DNA of 64,000 bases from Actinomycetes bacterium (GTDB lineage Bacteria > Actinomycetota > Actinomycetes > Actinomycetales > Microbacteriaceae). The translations under genes were made by a program, and so were the position numbers. Positions 15,989 to 25,800 of this stretch are shown here, piece by piece. The notes under the pieces are model-generated. The model saw only the letters and a program-made list of their open reading frames with translations. It made no database searches and had not been told where the DNA came from. Every line of letters starts with the position of its first letter. The first letter of the stretch is position 1. The DNA lies in the NCBI GenBank assembly GCA_023428065.1, contig JAEYZI010000061.1, positions 1 to 64,000 on the forward strand, read 5' to 3'.

Positions 15989-17218
15989 GTGCCCCTCACC
16001 CGACGCCAGATCTACCGCCGACGCCGGATCCTCGTCTTCGGGACGCTCTTCGCCGTCCTCGCGGGCATCGCCTACCTGCCGCTCACGCTCCTCGCCCCCG
16101 TCGGCGAGACGGAGCCCGCGGTCGCCGCCCCGCAGATCGCGACGCCCGCCGCGGCCGCGACCTCGCTGCCGGGCTACGGCGCCTCCGCGATCGCGGCGGT
16201 CGGCGCGGAGGGGATGCTCGCCCAGGCGGGCACGACCGACCCGCTCCCGATGGCGAGCATCACGAAGGTCGTGACGGCGCTCACGGTGCTCGACGCGCAT
16301 CCGCTCGCGGTCGGCGAGCCGGGCCCCTCGATCACGATGACCTCGACCGACGTCGCGTACTACCGCGACTACCTCGCGCGGAACGGCTCCGTCGAACCCG
16401 TCAAGGCGGGTCAGGTGTACACGGAGCGCGAGCTCCTCGAGCTCATGCTCATCCCGTCGGCCAACAACTACTCGAAGTCGCTCGCCGTGTGGGCCTTCGG
16501 CTCGCTCGACGGATACCTCGCGGCCGCGCGCGCGTGGCTCGCCGCGAACGGCCTGCCCGGGGTGACCGTCGTCGACGCCTCCGGGCTCGACCCGAAGAGC
16601 GCCGCATCCGCCGCCGACCTCGTGCGGCTCGGGGAACTCGCGCTCGCGCACCCCGTGATCGCCGAGATCGTGGCGACCCCCAGCGCGACCCTTCACGACG
16701 TCGGCCTGATCGAGAACACCAACAAGCTGCTCGGCTCCGGCGGCGTCGACGGCATCAAGACGGGCACGCTCGACGGCGCGAACCTGCTGTTCTCCGCGAG
16801 CATCACGGTGGGACCGCGCGACATCGAGCTCGTGGGCGTCGTGCTCGACGGCCCCGACCACGCGACCATCAACGCCGCGATCCGCTCGATGCTCGAGCAG
16901 GTCCGGGCCGGCTTCCACGAGGTGCCGCTCGTGACCTCGGGGGACGTGCTCGCGAGCTACGAGACGAGCTGGGGCGATCGCGCGGACGCCGTCGCGGCCT
17001 CCGACGCGAGCGTCGTCGTCTGGGGAGACACCCCCGTGACCTCCCAGGTGACCGCCGACGGCATCCGCCTCGCCGAGAAGGGCGCCGAGCTCGGCGAGGT
17101 CGTGTTCACGGCGGGCACGCAGACCGTGCGCGTGCCGCTCGTGCTCTCCCGCGACATCGACGACCCCGGCCCGTGGTGGCGGCTCGGCCACCCCGGGCTC
17201 GTCTTCGGGACGGCGTGA
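15989..17218 (+). CDS. D-alanyl-D-alanine carboxypeptidase (S11-type serine hydrolase)
   Basis: 409 residues. A membrane anchor or signal segment at residues 13-35 precedes a serine beta-lactamase-like domain with S90-I-T-K93, S157-A-N159 and K257-T-G259, the three motifs of S11 penicillin-binding proteins. It should trim pentapeptide stems of peptidoglycan outside the membrane. A roughly 110-residue C-terminal domain follows but no second membrane helix. GTG start. Converges with the SGNH hydrolase gene, 3 bp apart. Confidence 0.88.
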   Translation: MPLTRRQIYRRRRILVFGTLFAVLAGIAYLPLTLLAPVGETEPAVAAPQIATPAAAATSLPGYGASAIAAVGAEGMLAQAGTTDPLPMASITKVVTALTVLDAHPLAVGEPGPSITMTSTDVAYYRDYLARNGSVEPVKAGQVYTERELLELMLIPSANNYSKSLAVWAFGSLDGYLAAARAWLAANGLPGVTVVDASGLDPKSAASAADLVRLGELALAHPVIAEIVATPSATLHDVGLIENTNKLLGSGGVDGIKTGTLDGANLLFSASITVGPRDIELVGVVLDGPDHATINAAIRSMLEQVRAGFHEVPLVTSGDVLASYETSWGDRADAVAASDASVVVWGDTPVTSQVTADGIRLAEKGAELGEVVFTAGTQTVRVPLVLSRDIDDPGPWWRLGHPGLVFGTA

Positions 17219-17221
17219 CGC

Positions 17222-18013
17222 TCAGTCCGCGTCGTCGTCGTGCGCGAGGCGCTCGGCGACGGGCCGCTTGGGCGTGATGCCGTCGCCCGACGACGTGCCG
17301 CGGATGCGCCGCAGGATCCACGGGCCGAAGTACTCGCGCGCCCACACGATGTCGTCGATGCGCGCCTGACGCCACGGCGTCGCGGGCAGCGGCTCCGGGC
17401 GGAACGGCTCGAGGTCGTGCTCGACCCCCAGGGAGTCGAGCACCATGCGCGCGATCGTGTGGTGACCCGTGGGGGAGAAGTGCAGGCGGTCGGGGGCCCA
17501 CATGCGCGGGTCGGCGAGCTCGCGCAGCGCCCACATGTCGGCGACGACCGCGTCGTGCTTCTTGGCGATGTAGTGGAGGTTCTCGTTGTAGATGGCGACC
17601 TTGCCGCGGATGCGGCCGAGCACGGGCGTGCCGCCGATGTCGGGTCCGTTGAAGAGCACGACCGTGGCGCCGTCGCGCCGGAGCCGCTCGATCCCGCCCT
17701 CGAGACGCCCCGCCACCTCGTCGGGGTCCGTGCCCGGCCGGATGATGTCGTTGCCGCCCGCGGAGATCGAGATGAGGTCGGGGCGCAGCTCGAGTGCGGG
17801 CTCGACCTGCTCGTCGAGGATCTGCTGCAGGAGGCGCCCCCGGATCGCGAGGTTGGCGTACGCGAAGTCCTCGGACTGCGCATCGAGCACCTCGGCCACG
17901 CGGTCCGCCCAGCCACGATGACCCCCCGGCACGCGCGGCTCGGGGTCGCCGATGCCCTCGGTGAAGGAGTCTCCGATCGCGACGTAGCGACGCCAGGGGT
18001 GCTGCTCAGCCAT
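17222..18013 (-). CDS. SGNH/GDSL-family hydrolase
   Basis: 263 residues from the ATG at 18013. Block I GDSFTEGIGD carries the catalytic Ser, block II the Gly of LAIRGR, block III GGNDI, and block V DRLHFSPTGHH carries Asp and His. No signal peptide is visible, so it is probably intracellular. The family hydrolyses esters of lipids or sugars; substrate unknown. The longer upstream frame is out-of-gene extension. Confidence 0.88.
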   Translation of the reverse strand: MAEQHPWRRYVAIGDSFTEGIGDPEPRVPGGHRGWADRVAEVLDAQSEDFAYANLAIRGRLLQQILDEQVEPALELRPDLISISAGGNDIIRPGTDPDEVAGRLEGGIERLRRDGATVVLFNGPDIGGTPVLGRIRGKVAIYNENLHYIAKKHDAVVADMWALRELADPRMWAPDRLHFSPTGHHTIARMVLDSLGVEHDLEPFRPEPLPATPWRQARIDDIVWAREYFGPWILRRIRGTSSGDGITPKRPVAERLAHDDDAD

Positions 18014-18019
18014 ACCATC

Positions 18020-18025
18020 AGGATG
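18020..18025 (-). promoter_or_regulatory. -10 element of SGNH hydrolase gene
   Basis: Minus-strand CATCCT, 6 nt before the ATG at 18013; one base short of the TANNNT pattern. Confidence 0.3.
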
Positions 18026-18119
18026 CCTCACGATGCCAGGCCCTTGCCGTCGAGACAGGGGACCGGTTGAGTATGACGGTCGAGACCCCCCGAACGAGGG
18101 GCGACGGAACGGAGTGACC

Positions 18120-18383
18120 ATGGGAATCCTCGGTTGGATCGTGCTCGGTCTCATCGCCGGCGCCATCGCGAAGCTCATCCTCCCCGGACGGCAGGGCGGC
18201 GGATGGATCGTGACGCTGCTGCTCGGCATCGTCGGCGCGCTGCTCGGCGGCTGGATCGGGTCGGCGCTCTTCGGCGTCGGTCTGCAGGAGTTCTGGGACT
18301 GGCGCACGTGGCTGCTCGCGATCGGCGGATCGATCATCGTGCTGCTCATCTGGGGACTCATCGTCGGGCGCAGGCGCGCCTGA
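18120..18383 (+). CDS. GlsB/YeaQ/YmgE family small membrane protein
   Basis: 87 residues with three hydrophobic segments (LGWIVLGLIAGAIAKLIL, WIVTLLLGIVGALLGGWIG, WLLAIGGSIIVLLIWGLIVG) and the Gly-zipper-like GxxxG pattern of transglycosylase-associated proteins. GGAG is placed 7 nt before the ATG. The family is often stress induced; its molecular role is not established. A hairpin follows the stop. Confidence 0.88.
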   Translation: MGILGWIVLGLIAGAIAKLILPGRQGGGWIVTLLLGIVGALLGGWIGSALFGVGLQEFWDWRTWLLAIGGSIIVLLIWGLIVGRRRA

Positions 18384-18394
18384 ACCGACTCGCG

Positions 18395-18428
18395 ACGGCG
18401 CCCACTCCAGGGAACGGGTGGGCGCCGT
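18395..18428 (+). terminator. Hairpin after the GlsB-like gene
   Basis: Perfect 11-bp GC stem (ACGGCGCCCAC / GTGGGCGCCGT) with a 12-nt loop, starting 12 nt after the stop. There is no T tract, so termination may be inefficient or assisted. Confidence 0.6.
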
Positions 18429-18449
18429 CCGCGCGTCCGGGGCGCATGG

Positions 18450-18455
18450 CAGGAT
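18450..18455 (+). promoter_or_regulatory. -10-like element of dinB
   Basis: CAGGAT, 6 nt before the GTG at 18462. No LexA box is present here, unlike the imu cassette. Confidence 0.3.
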
Positions 18456-18461
18456 GACGCC

Positions 18462-19703
18462 GTGAGCAAGCAGGACGGATCCTCGCGGCAGGTCAGCGCG
18501 CGGCCCGTCGACGATCCTGCGGCGCACATCATGCACGTCGACATGGACGCCTTCTTCGCGTCGGTGGAGCTGCTCGACCGCCCCGACCTCGTGGGACAGC
18601 CCGTCATCGTCGGCCACCGCTCGCAGCGGTCCGTCGTGACCGCCGCGACCTACGAGGCGCGGCGGTACGGGGTCAACTCGGCGATGCCGATGGCCGTGGC
18701 CCTGCGCCGCTGCCCGCACGCCGTCGTGCTCGAGCCACACTTCGAGCGCTACGCGCACTACTCGCGCCGAGTCATGCAGATCCTGGGGGACATCACCCCC
18801 CACGTCGAGCAGTTGAGCGTCGACGAGGCGTTCCTCGACGTCGCGGGCGCCCGGCGCCTGCTGGGCGACTCGTGGACGATCGGCACCGCCCTGCGCGAGC
18901 GCGTCCACGCCGAGACGGGTCTGCGCTGCTCGGCGGGCGCGGCGTCCACGAAGTTCGTCGCGAAGCTCGCGTCGAGCCGCGCGAAGCCCGACGGCCTGCT
19001 CGTCGTCCCCGCCGCGGACACTCTCGACTTCCTGCACCCGCTCCCCGTCTCGGCGCTGTGGGGCGTGGGGGGCAAGAGCGAGGAGTCGCTCGTGCGCCTC
19101 GGCCTCCGCACGATCGGCGACCTTGCGCACGCGCCCCTCGACATGCTGCGCCGTGCGGTCGGCGAGGCGGGTGCGCTGCGGCTCCACGAGCTGTCATGGG
19201 GCCGCGACCCCCGCCCCGTGAGTCCCGGCCGCGAGGAGAAGTCGATCGGCCACGAGACCACCTTCGAGACCGACCGCACGGATCCCGCCGAGCTGCACCG
19301 TGTGCTCCTCCAGCTCGCGGACGGGGTCGGGCAGCGTCTGCGTCGCGCCGGGGCCATGGCCCGTACGGTCGCGATCAAGCTGCGCTTCGAGGACTTCACG
19401 ACGATCACCCGCTCGCGCACGCTCGCGGAGCCGACCGACCTCGGACGCCGCCTCTACGAGGAGGCGCGCACGCTCTACGACCAGGCGAACACCTCGCGGC
19501 GCCCTGTGCGCCTTATCGGCGTCCGCGCCGAGCAGCTCACGGGCGACGTCGCCGCGCTCGGGCTGTGGGACGACGACGAGGACTGGCGCGAGGCCGAGCA
19601 GGCGGTCGACGCGATCGCCGAGCGCTTCGGCGCGGGAGCCGTGCGCCCCGCGGCGCTGCTGCGTCCCGTCGTCAAGCGCCGCGTCGGGCATGGCGACGAC
19701 TGA
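18462..19703 (+). CDS. dinB: DNA polymerase IV (Y family)
   Basis: 413 residues. The metal ligands of an active Y-family polymerase are present: Asp27 and Asp29 in HVDMDAFFASVE, and Asp121-Glu122 in LSVDEAFLDV. The helix-hairpin region (ALWGVGGKSEESL) and little-finger domain (KSIGHETTFETD) follow. It performs error-prone or lesion-bypass synthesis. A C-terminal segment of about 50 residues (DDDEDWREAEQAVDAI) is typical of actinobacterial DinB. GTG start; expression does not look LexA controlled. Confidence 0.93.
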   Translation: MSKQDGSSRQVSARPVDDPAAHIMHVDMDAFFASVELLDRPDLVGQPVIVGHRSQRSVVTAATYEARRYGVNSAMPMAVALRRCPHAVVLEPHFERYAHYSRRVMQILGDITPHVEQLSVDEAFLDVAGARRLLGDSWTIGTALRERVHAETGLRCSAGAASTKFVAKLASSRAKPDGLLVVPAADTLDFLHPLPVSALWGVGGKSEESLVRLGLRTIGDLAHAPLDMLRRAVGEAGALRLHELSWGRDPRPVSPGREEKSIGHETTFETDRTDPAELHRVLLQLADGVGQRLRRAGAMARTVAIKLRFEDFTTITRSRTLAEPTDLGRRLYEEARTLYDQANTSRRPVRLIGVRAEQLTGDVAALGLWDDDEDWREAEQAVDAIAERFGAGAVRPAALLRPVVKRRVGHGDD

Positions 19704-19734
19704 CCCGACCGTCCGCCCCGTCACGGGCGGCGAC

Positions 19735-19740
19735 TATCCT
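19735..19740 (+). promoter_or_regulatory. -10 element of helicase gene
   Basis: TATCCT, 8 nt before the GTG at 19749. It favours that start over the in-frame TTG at 19740, which would fall inside the hexamer. Confidence 0.45.
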
Positions 19741-19748
19741 TGGGTCGA

Positions 19749-21551
19749 GTGAGCGAGTCGTCGGGAGAGCGGGTGTTCCGCGCCACCGCCGCCGCCGAGC
19801 ATCTCCCGCCGAGCTTCCCCGAGCGCGCCGCCTGGGGCACCGCGGGCAAGCTCCGGGCGTGGCAGGAGGAGGCCCTCACCGCCTACTTCGATCCCGCCGT
19901 CAATCCCGCGAGCCGACGGGACTTCCTCGTGTCGGCGACGCCGGGCGCCGGCAAGACGACCTTCGCGCTGCGCCTGGCATCCGAGCTCCTGCAGCGGCGC
20001 ATCGTCGACCGCATCACCGTCGTGGCCCCGACCGAGCACCTCAAGGTGCAGTGGGCGGACGCCGCGCACCGCGCCGGGATCCGCCTCGACCCGCGCTTCA
20101 GCAACCGCCACGGCCGCGAATCGCGGCAGTTCCACGGCGTCGTCGTCACCTACGCCGCGGTCGCCGTGCGCGCGAGCCTGCACCGCGAGCTCACGAACTC
20201 CGGGCGCACGCTCGTGATCCTCGACGAGGTGCACCACGCGGGCGATTCGCTCAGCTGGGGCGACGCCGTGCGCGAGGCGTTCGAGGGCGCCGAGCGGCGC
20301 CTCTCGCTCACGGGCACCCCCTTCCGCAGCGACACCGCGCCCATCCCGTTCGTGCGCTACGCGCGCGACGAGCGCGGCATCCGGCTCTCGCAGACCGACT
20401 ACGCCTACGGCTACGGTCGCGCCCTGCGCGACGGCGTCGTGCGCCCCGTCGTGTTCCTCAGCTACGCGGGCTCGATGCGCTGGCGCACGCGCGCGGGCGA
20501 CGAGATGGAGGCCGCGCTCGGGCAGGACGACACGAAGGACGTCACCGCACAGGCGTGGCGCACGGCGCTCGACCCCGGCGGCGACTGGATGCCCGCGGTG
20601 CTCTCCGCAGCCGACCGCCGCCTGCGCGAGGTGCGCCAGCACATCCCGGATGCGGGCGGGCTCGTCATCGCGACCGACCAGGCCGCGGCGCGCGCATACG
20701 CGACGATCCTCACCGACCTCACGGGCACCCCGCCGACCCTCGTGCTGTCGGACGACGCCGACTCCGGCGCCCGCATCACGCAGTTCGCAGAGGGCACCCA
20801 GCGCTGGATGGTCGCGGTGCGGATGGTGTCGGAGGGCGTCGACGTGCCCCGCCTGTGCGTCGGCGTGTACGCGACGAGCGCGTCCACCCCGCTCTACTTC
20901 GCCCAGGCCATCGGCCGGTTCGTGCGCGCGCGACGCCGCGGCGAGCTCGCGACCGTGTTCCTCCCGAGCGTCCCGGTGCTCCTGCGGCTGGGGGCCGAGC
21001 TCGAGCGGGAACGGGATCACGCCCTCGACCGCGAGACGCCGGAGGGGGCGCTCCTCGAGGACGCCCTCGTCGACGACGCCAATCGACAGGAGGAGGCGTC
21101 GGCGGAACTCGCCGACGAGTTCGAGTGGCAGGCGCTCGCCTCGATCGCGACCTTCGAGAAGGCCATGTTCGACGGCCAGGAGTACGGCGCCCTCGCGACC
21201 CCCGGGAGCCCCGAGGAGTGGGACTTCATCGGCATCCCCGGCATCCTCGATCCCGAGCAGGTCTCCGAGCTCCTCAAGCACCGGCAGCAGCGGCAGGCGC
21301 GCCGCGGTGAGGACCGTCGAGAGCGCGGCGAAGCGGAGACCCAGCCGCAGCCCCTGCACCGCACCCTCACCGAGCAGCGACGCCTGCTCAACAGCCTCGT
21401 GAGCATCCACGCGCGAGGCACCGGCCAGACGCACGCGCAGGTGCACGCGGAGGTGCGCCGACTGTGCGGAGGACCGGAGGTCGCACGGTGCACGGTCGCG
21501 CAGTTGCAGGCGCGCATCGACCTGCTGCGGAAGCGCCTCGGATCCGCCTGA
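19749..21551 (+). CDS. DEAD/DEAH-box (SF2) helicase
   Basis: 600 residues. Motif I SATPGAGKTTFALRLA, motif II DEVHH, motif III SLTGTPFRSD and motif VI QAIGRFVRARRRGE form a complete SF2 ATPase core like that of restriction-type and UvrB-like helicases. The C-terminal 150 residues, rich in Glu/Arg, have no domain I recognise. Found in this form across Microbacteriaceae-like genomes; substrate and partner are unknown. No nuclease or methylase gene is adjacent, so it is not an evident restriction system. Confidence 0.88.
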   Translation: MSESSGERVFRATAAAEHLPPSFPERAAWGTAGKLRAWQEEALTAYFDPAVNPASRRDFLVSATPGAGKTTFALRLASELLQRRIVDRITVVAPTEHLKVQWADAAHRAGIRLDPRFSNRHGRESRQFHGVVVTYAAVAVRASLHRELTNSGRTLVILDEVHHAGDSLSWGDAVREAFEGAERRLSLTGTPFRSDTAPIPFVRYARDERGIRLSQTDYAYGYGRALRDGVVRPVVFLSYAGSMRWRTRAGDEMEAALGQDDTKDVTAQAWRTALDPGGDWMPAVLSAADRRLREVRQHIPDAGGLVIATDQAAARAYATILTDLTGTPPTLVLSDDADSGARITQFAEGTQRWMVAVRMVSEGVDVPRLCVGVYATSASTPLYFAQAIGRFVRARRRGELATVFLPSVPVLLRLGAELERERDHALDRETPEGALLEDALVDDANRQEEASAELADEFEWQALASIATFEKAMFDGQEYGALATPGSPEEWDFIGIPGILDPEQVSELLKHRQQRQARRGEDRRERGEAETQPQPLHRTLTEQRRLLNSLVSIHARGTGQTHAQVHAEVRRLCGGPEVARCTVAQLQARIDLLRKRLGSA

Positions 21552-21601
21552 TCGGGCCGCGCGGCCTCGAGCGGCATCCGGGTCCGGGCACGCCGAGAAG
21601 G

Positions 21602-21607
21602 TAGCGT
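21602..21607 (+). promoter_or_regulatory. -10 element of aspartate aminotransferase gene
   Basis: TAGCGT, 7 nt before the ATG at 21615; it makes the in-frame GTG at 21606 unlikely as start. Confidence 0.4.
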
Positions 21608-21614
21608 GGGAGGC

Positions 21615-22853
21615 ATGTCCGACACCCTCGAGAGCCTCCGCGCCGAGTACCAGTCCCTGCGCGATCGCGGCCTCGCCCTCGACCTGACCCGCGGCAAGCC
21701 CTCCGCCGCCCAGCTCGACCTCGCGAACGGTCTCCTCGACCTCCCGCTCGGGGACGACCACACCGACGGCGCGGGGACGGACCTGCGCAACTACGGGGGT
21801 ACCGACGGCGTCACCGAGCTGCGCGAGATCTTCTCCGAGCTGCTCGGGATCCCGGTGCCGCAACTGCTCGCGGGCGGCAACGCGAGCCTCCAGCACATGC
21901 ACGACACCCTCGTCCACGCGCTCCTGCACGGCGTGCCGGGCGGCGAGCCGTGGGCCGGCAAGGACATCGCATTCCTGTGCCCGTCGCCCGGCTACGACCG
22001 GCACTTCGCGCTCACCCAAGCTCTCGGCATCCGCATGATCTCGGTTCCGTGGCTCGAGGACGGATCACTCGACCTCGCCGCGGTCGAGCGCCACCTCGCG
22101 GACCCGGCCGTGCGCGGCATGTGGATCGTGCCGATGTACGCCAACCCGACGGGGATGGTCGTCGACGAGGCGACGGCGCGCGCGCTCGTCTCGATGCCCG
22201 CGGCGGCCGACGACTTCCGCATCTTCTGGGACAACGCGTATGCGCTGCACCATCTGACCGACGACGAGCCCGCGCCGCTCGACATCCTCGGCCTCGCGGA
22301 GGAGGCGGGCAACCCCGACCGAGTCTTCGTCTACGCCTCGACCTCCAAGATCAGCCAGGCGGGCGCCGGCGTCGCGTTCTTCGCATCGAGCCCCGCGAAC
22401 GTCGCCTGGTATCGCAAGCACGCCTCGGTGCAGACGATCGGCCCGGACAAGCTCAGCCAGTGGCGCCACGTGCGCTTCTTCGGCGACGCGGAGGGGGTGC
22501 GCCGGCACATGCGCGAGCACCGCGCGCTGCTCGCGCCCAAGTTCGAGATCGTCGACCGCATCCTCACCGAGCGGCTCACGGGGCACGCGACGTGGACGAA
22601 GCCCACGGGCGGCTACTTCGTGACCCTGTACGCGCCGGCGCGCACGGCGTCGCGGGCCGTCGAGCTCGCGAAGTCGATCGGCGTCGCGGTGACGCCCGCG
22701 GGGGCCGCGTTCCCCTACGGCGACGACCCGCACGACAGCGTCATCCGCATCGCCCCCTCGATGCCCACCGAGTCCGACCTCGCCCAGGCGATCGAGGCGC
22801 TCTGCGTGTGCGTGCTGCTCGCCGAAGCCGAGCTCGCGGTCTCGGGGCGCTGA
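21615..22853 (+). CDS. Aspartate aminotransferase, subgroup Ic (AspT type)
   Basis: 412 residues, fold type I PLP enzyme. N-terminal LDLTRGKPSAAQLDLA, LRNYGGTDGVTELREIFSE, WIVPMYANPTG, DNAYALHHL and the Schiff-base Lys in ASTSKISQAGAGVAFF match the group of Corynebacterium aspartate aminotransferase, which is distinct from E. coli AspC. It should interconvert aspartate/2-oxoglutarate and oxaloacetate/glutamate. Monocistronic, converging on dnaE2 with a 9-bp gap. Confidence 0.9.
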   Translation: MSDTLESLRAEYQSLRDRGLALDLTRGKPSAAQLDLANGLLDLPLGDDHTDGAGTDLRNYGGTDGVTELREIFSELLGIPVPQLLAGGNASLQHMHDTLVHALLHGVPGGEPWAGKDIAFLCPSPGYDRHFALTQALGIRMISVPWLEDGSLDLAAVERHLADPAVRGMWIVPMYANPTGMVVDEATARALVSMPAAADDFRIFWDNAYALHHLTDDEPAPLDILGLAEEAGNPDRVFVYASTSKISQAGAGVAFFASSPANVAWYRKHASVQTIGPDKLSQWRHVRFFGDAEGVRRHMREHRALLAPKFEIVDRILTERLTGHATWTKPTGGYFVTLYAPARTASRAVELAKSIGVAVTPAGAAFPYGDDPHDSVIRIAPSMPTESDLAQAIEALCVCVLLAEAELAVSGR

Positions 22854-22862
22854 GAGGCCGCC

Positions 22863-25800
22863 CTACCGGAAGTCGCGCGAGCGGTGTGCGACGCCCGCTC
22901 GGAGCGGCTCGATCGCATCCGCGAGCACGTTCACGACGCCCTCGGCAGAGCGCTCGAGGATGCCCCGCACGATCACGGCGGGCTCGTCGCGGGCGACCCG
23001 GCGATGCCGCGCCCAGAAGCCGGCGCCGCAGATGACGTTCACGAGCCCCGTCTCGTCCTCGAGGTTCATGAAGGTGATCCCGGATGCCGTGGCGGGCCGC
23101 TGCCGATGCGTCACGAGCCCCGCGACCTCGATGCGGCGGCCCGACTCGGCGGTGCGCAACTGCTCGGAGCTCAGCACGCCGCGCGCCTCGAGGTGCGGTC
23201 GCAGGTGACGCACGGGATGGTCGTCGGGCGAGATCCCCGTGGCCCACAGATCGGCAGAGAGCGTCTCGAACGCCGTCGGGTCGGGGAAGAGCGGCGGCTG
23301 CACCGCGACGACGGAGCCCGCGAGGTACTCGGCGCGGTCCTCGGCGGCCGAGCCCGCGCGCCACAGCGCCTCGCGCGTCGCGAGACCGAACGGCTCGAAC
23401 GCGCCCGCCGTCGCGAGCGCCTCGAGCTGGGCCGTCGTGAGACCCACCCGCCGCACGAGGTCCTCCATGCTGCGGAACGCGCCGCCCTCCTCGCGCTCGG
23501 CGACGATGCGCCTCGCGAGGGGCATCCCGATGCCGCGCACGGCGCCGAGGCCGAGCCGCACGGCGGAGGCTCCGTCGCGTCGATGGGCGCGCGAGACGTC
23601 GGGCCCCGTGGGGTCGAAGTCACCCGGATGCGGTTGATGCCGATCACGGCATGAATCGAGACCCGTCGGTGTCGGGGGCGCGTCCTCCACGAGCGGCTCG
23701 AGCCCCGCCTCCGCCCCCGAGCGCAGGATGTCGGGCCGCAACACGCGCACCCCGTGCCGACGGGCGTCGGCCGCGAGCGAGGCGGGGGAGTAGAACCCCA
23801 TGGGCTGGGCGCGCAACAGGCCCGCGAGGAACGCCGCGGGGTAGTGCAGCTTGATCCACGAGCTCGCGTAGACGAGCAGCGCGAAGCTCAGCGAGTGGCT
23901 CTCGGCGAAGCCGAAGTTCGCGAACGCCTGGATCTTCGCGTAGATGTCGTCCGCCGCCGCGCCCGTGAGCCCGTTGGACGCCATGCCCGCGTAGAGCTTC
24001 TCGCGCAGCCGGTCGATGCGCTCGAGGCCGCGCTTGGACCCCATGGCGCGGCGCAGCAGGTCGGCGTCCTCGCCCGAGCACTCGCCGACCGCCATCGCCA
24101 TCTGCATGAGCTGCTCCTGGAACACGGGCACCCCGAGGGTGCGCTCGAGCACGGGCACGAGCTTGGGGTGCGCGTACTCCACGGGCTCCTTGCCGAGCTT
24201 GCGGCGCACGAAGGGGTGCACGGCGCCGCCCTGGATGGGCCCCGGCCGCACGAGCGCGATCTGCACGACGAGGTCGTAGAAGGCGCGCGGCTGCAGGCGC
24301 GGCAGGAGCCCCATCTGGGCACGCGACTCCACCTGGAACACCCCGATCGAGTCGGCGCGGCACAGCATGTCGTAGACGGCGGGCTCCTCCTTGGGGATCG
24401 TCGCGAGCTCCCAGTGCTCTCCCGTGGCCTCGCGGATGAGGTCGAGACAGTGCTGCAGCGCCGCGAGCATCCCGAGTCCGAGCAGGTCGAACTTCACGAG
24501 CCCCATCCACGCGGCGTCGTCCTTGTCCCACTGGATGACGGTGCGGTTCTCCATGCGCGCGTGCTCGATCGGCACGACCTCGCCGACGGGCCGATCGGTG
24601 AGCACCATGCCGCCCGAGTGGATGCCGAGGTGGCGGGGGGCCTTGAGCAGCTCGCGCGCGAGCTCGAGCACGGGGCGGGGGATGTCGGAGTCGGCGACGG
24701 CATCCGCCTCGAGGTTCCAGGCGTGGGCGTCGACCTGCTTCGCCCAGGCGTCCTGCTGACCGGGGCTGTAGCCGAGCGCCTTCGCCATGTCGCGTACGGC
24801 GTTCTTCGGTCGGTACTGGATGACGTTCGCGACCTGGGCGGCATTGCGCCTGCCGTAGCGCTCGTAGACCCACTGGATGACCTCCTCACGACGGTCGGAG
24901 TCGAAGTCGACGTCGATGTCGGGCTCCTCGTCGCGGAGGCTCGAGAGGAAGCGCTCGAACGGCAGGCGGTAGGCGATCGCATCGACCGCGGTGATGCCGA
25001 GCAGGTAGCAGACGGCCGAGTTGGCGGCCGAGCCGCGCCCCTGGCAGAGGATGCCGCGACTGCGGGCGAAGGCGACGATGTCGTGCACGATGAGGAAGTA
25101 GCCGGGGAAGTCCTTCTTCTCGATGACGTCGAGCTCGGCCTCGATGCGTCGTCTGTCCGCCTCCTCGAGATCGGGATAGCGCGCGGGCACCGCGGCCCAC
25201 ACGAGCTCGCGCAGGTACGACATGGGGGTGTGCCCCTCGGGCACGTGCTGCTTCGGCAGGGCGGGCTTCGCGCGCCGCAACGGGAACGCGAGCTCGGCGG
25301 CGAGCTCGAGACCGTGCTCGATCGCGCCCGGGTACCGGGCGAAGCGCTCCCGCATCTCGCGACCCGAGCGCAGGTGCGCCCCGCCCGTCGCGGGGAGCCA
25401 GCCGTCGAGCTCGTCGAGGCTGCGGCGGGCGCGCACGGCGGCGACGGCCGCCGCGAGGTGGCGGCGATCGGGGGCCGCGTAGTGCACGTTGCCCGTCGCG
25501 AGCACGGGCAGGCGCCGTGCGGATGCGAGCTCGGCGAGCACGTCGTTGCGATCGCTGTCGAGGGGGTCGCCGTGGTCGATGAGCTCGACGTGCACGGCGT
25601 CGCGCCCGAACCGCGCGACGAGCTCGTCGAGGGCGCGGCCCGCGGCATCCGCCCCGCCCTCCTCGAGGGCACGGCGCACCGCCCCCTTGCGGCATCCCGT
25701 GAGCACCGCCCAGTGGCTCCCGCCGATCGCGGCGAGCTCGTCGAGGTCGTACACGGGGCGCCCCTTCTCGCCGCCGCGCAGATTCGCCTCCGTCATCGCG

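Noticed and set aside
14165..17191. 1008-residue minus-strand frame continuing upstream of sir2
   Set aside because: Only the last 285 residues are a sirtuin; the rest is low-complexity antisense of the methyltransferase and carboxypeptidase genes, and AAGGAGG marks the real start at 15022.
18384..18461. LexA box upstream of dinB
   Set aside because: No TCGAAC-N4-GTTCGA or close variant; the spacer holds a hairpin and a -10-like hexamer only.
19749..21551. Helicase gene as part of a restriction or phage-defence system
   Set aside because: No nuclease, methylase or specificity gene beside it; neighbours are dinB and an aminotransferase.
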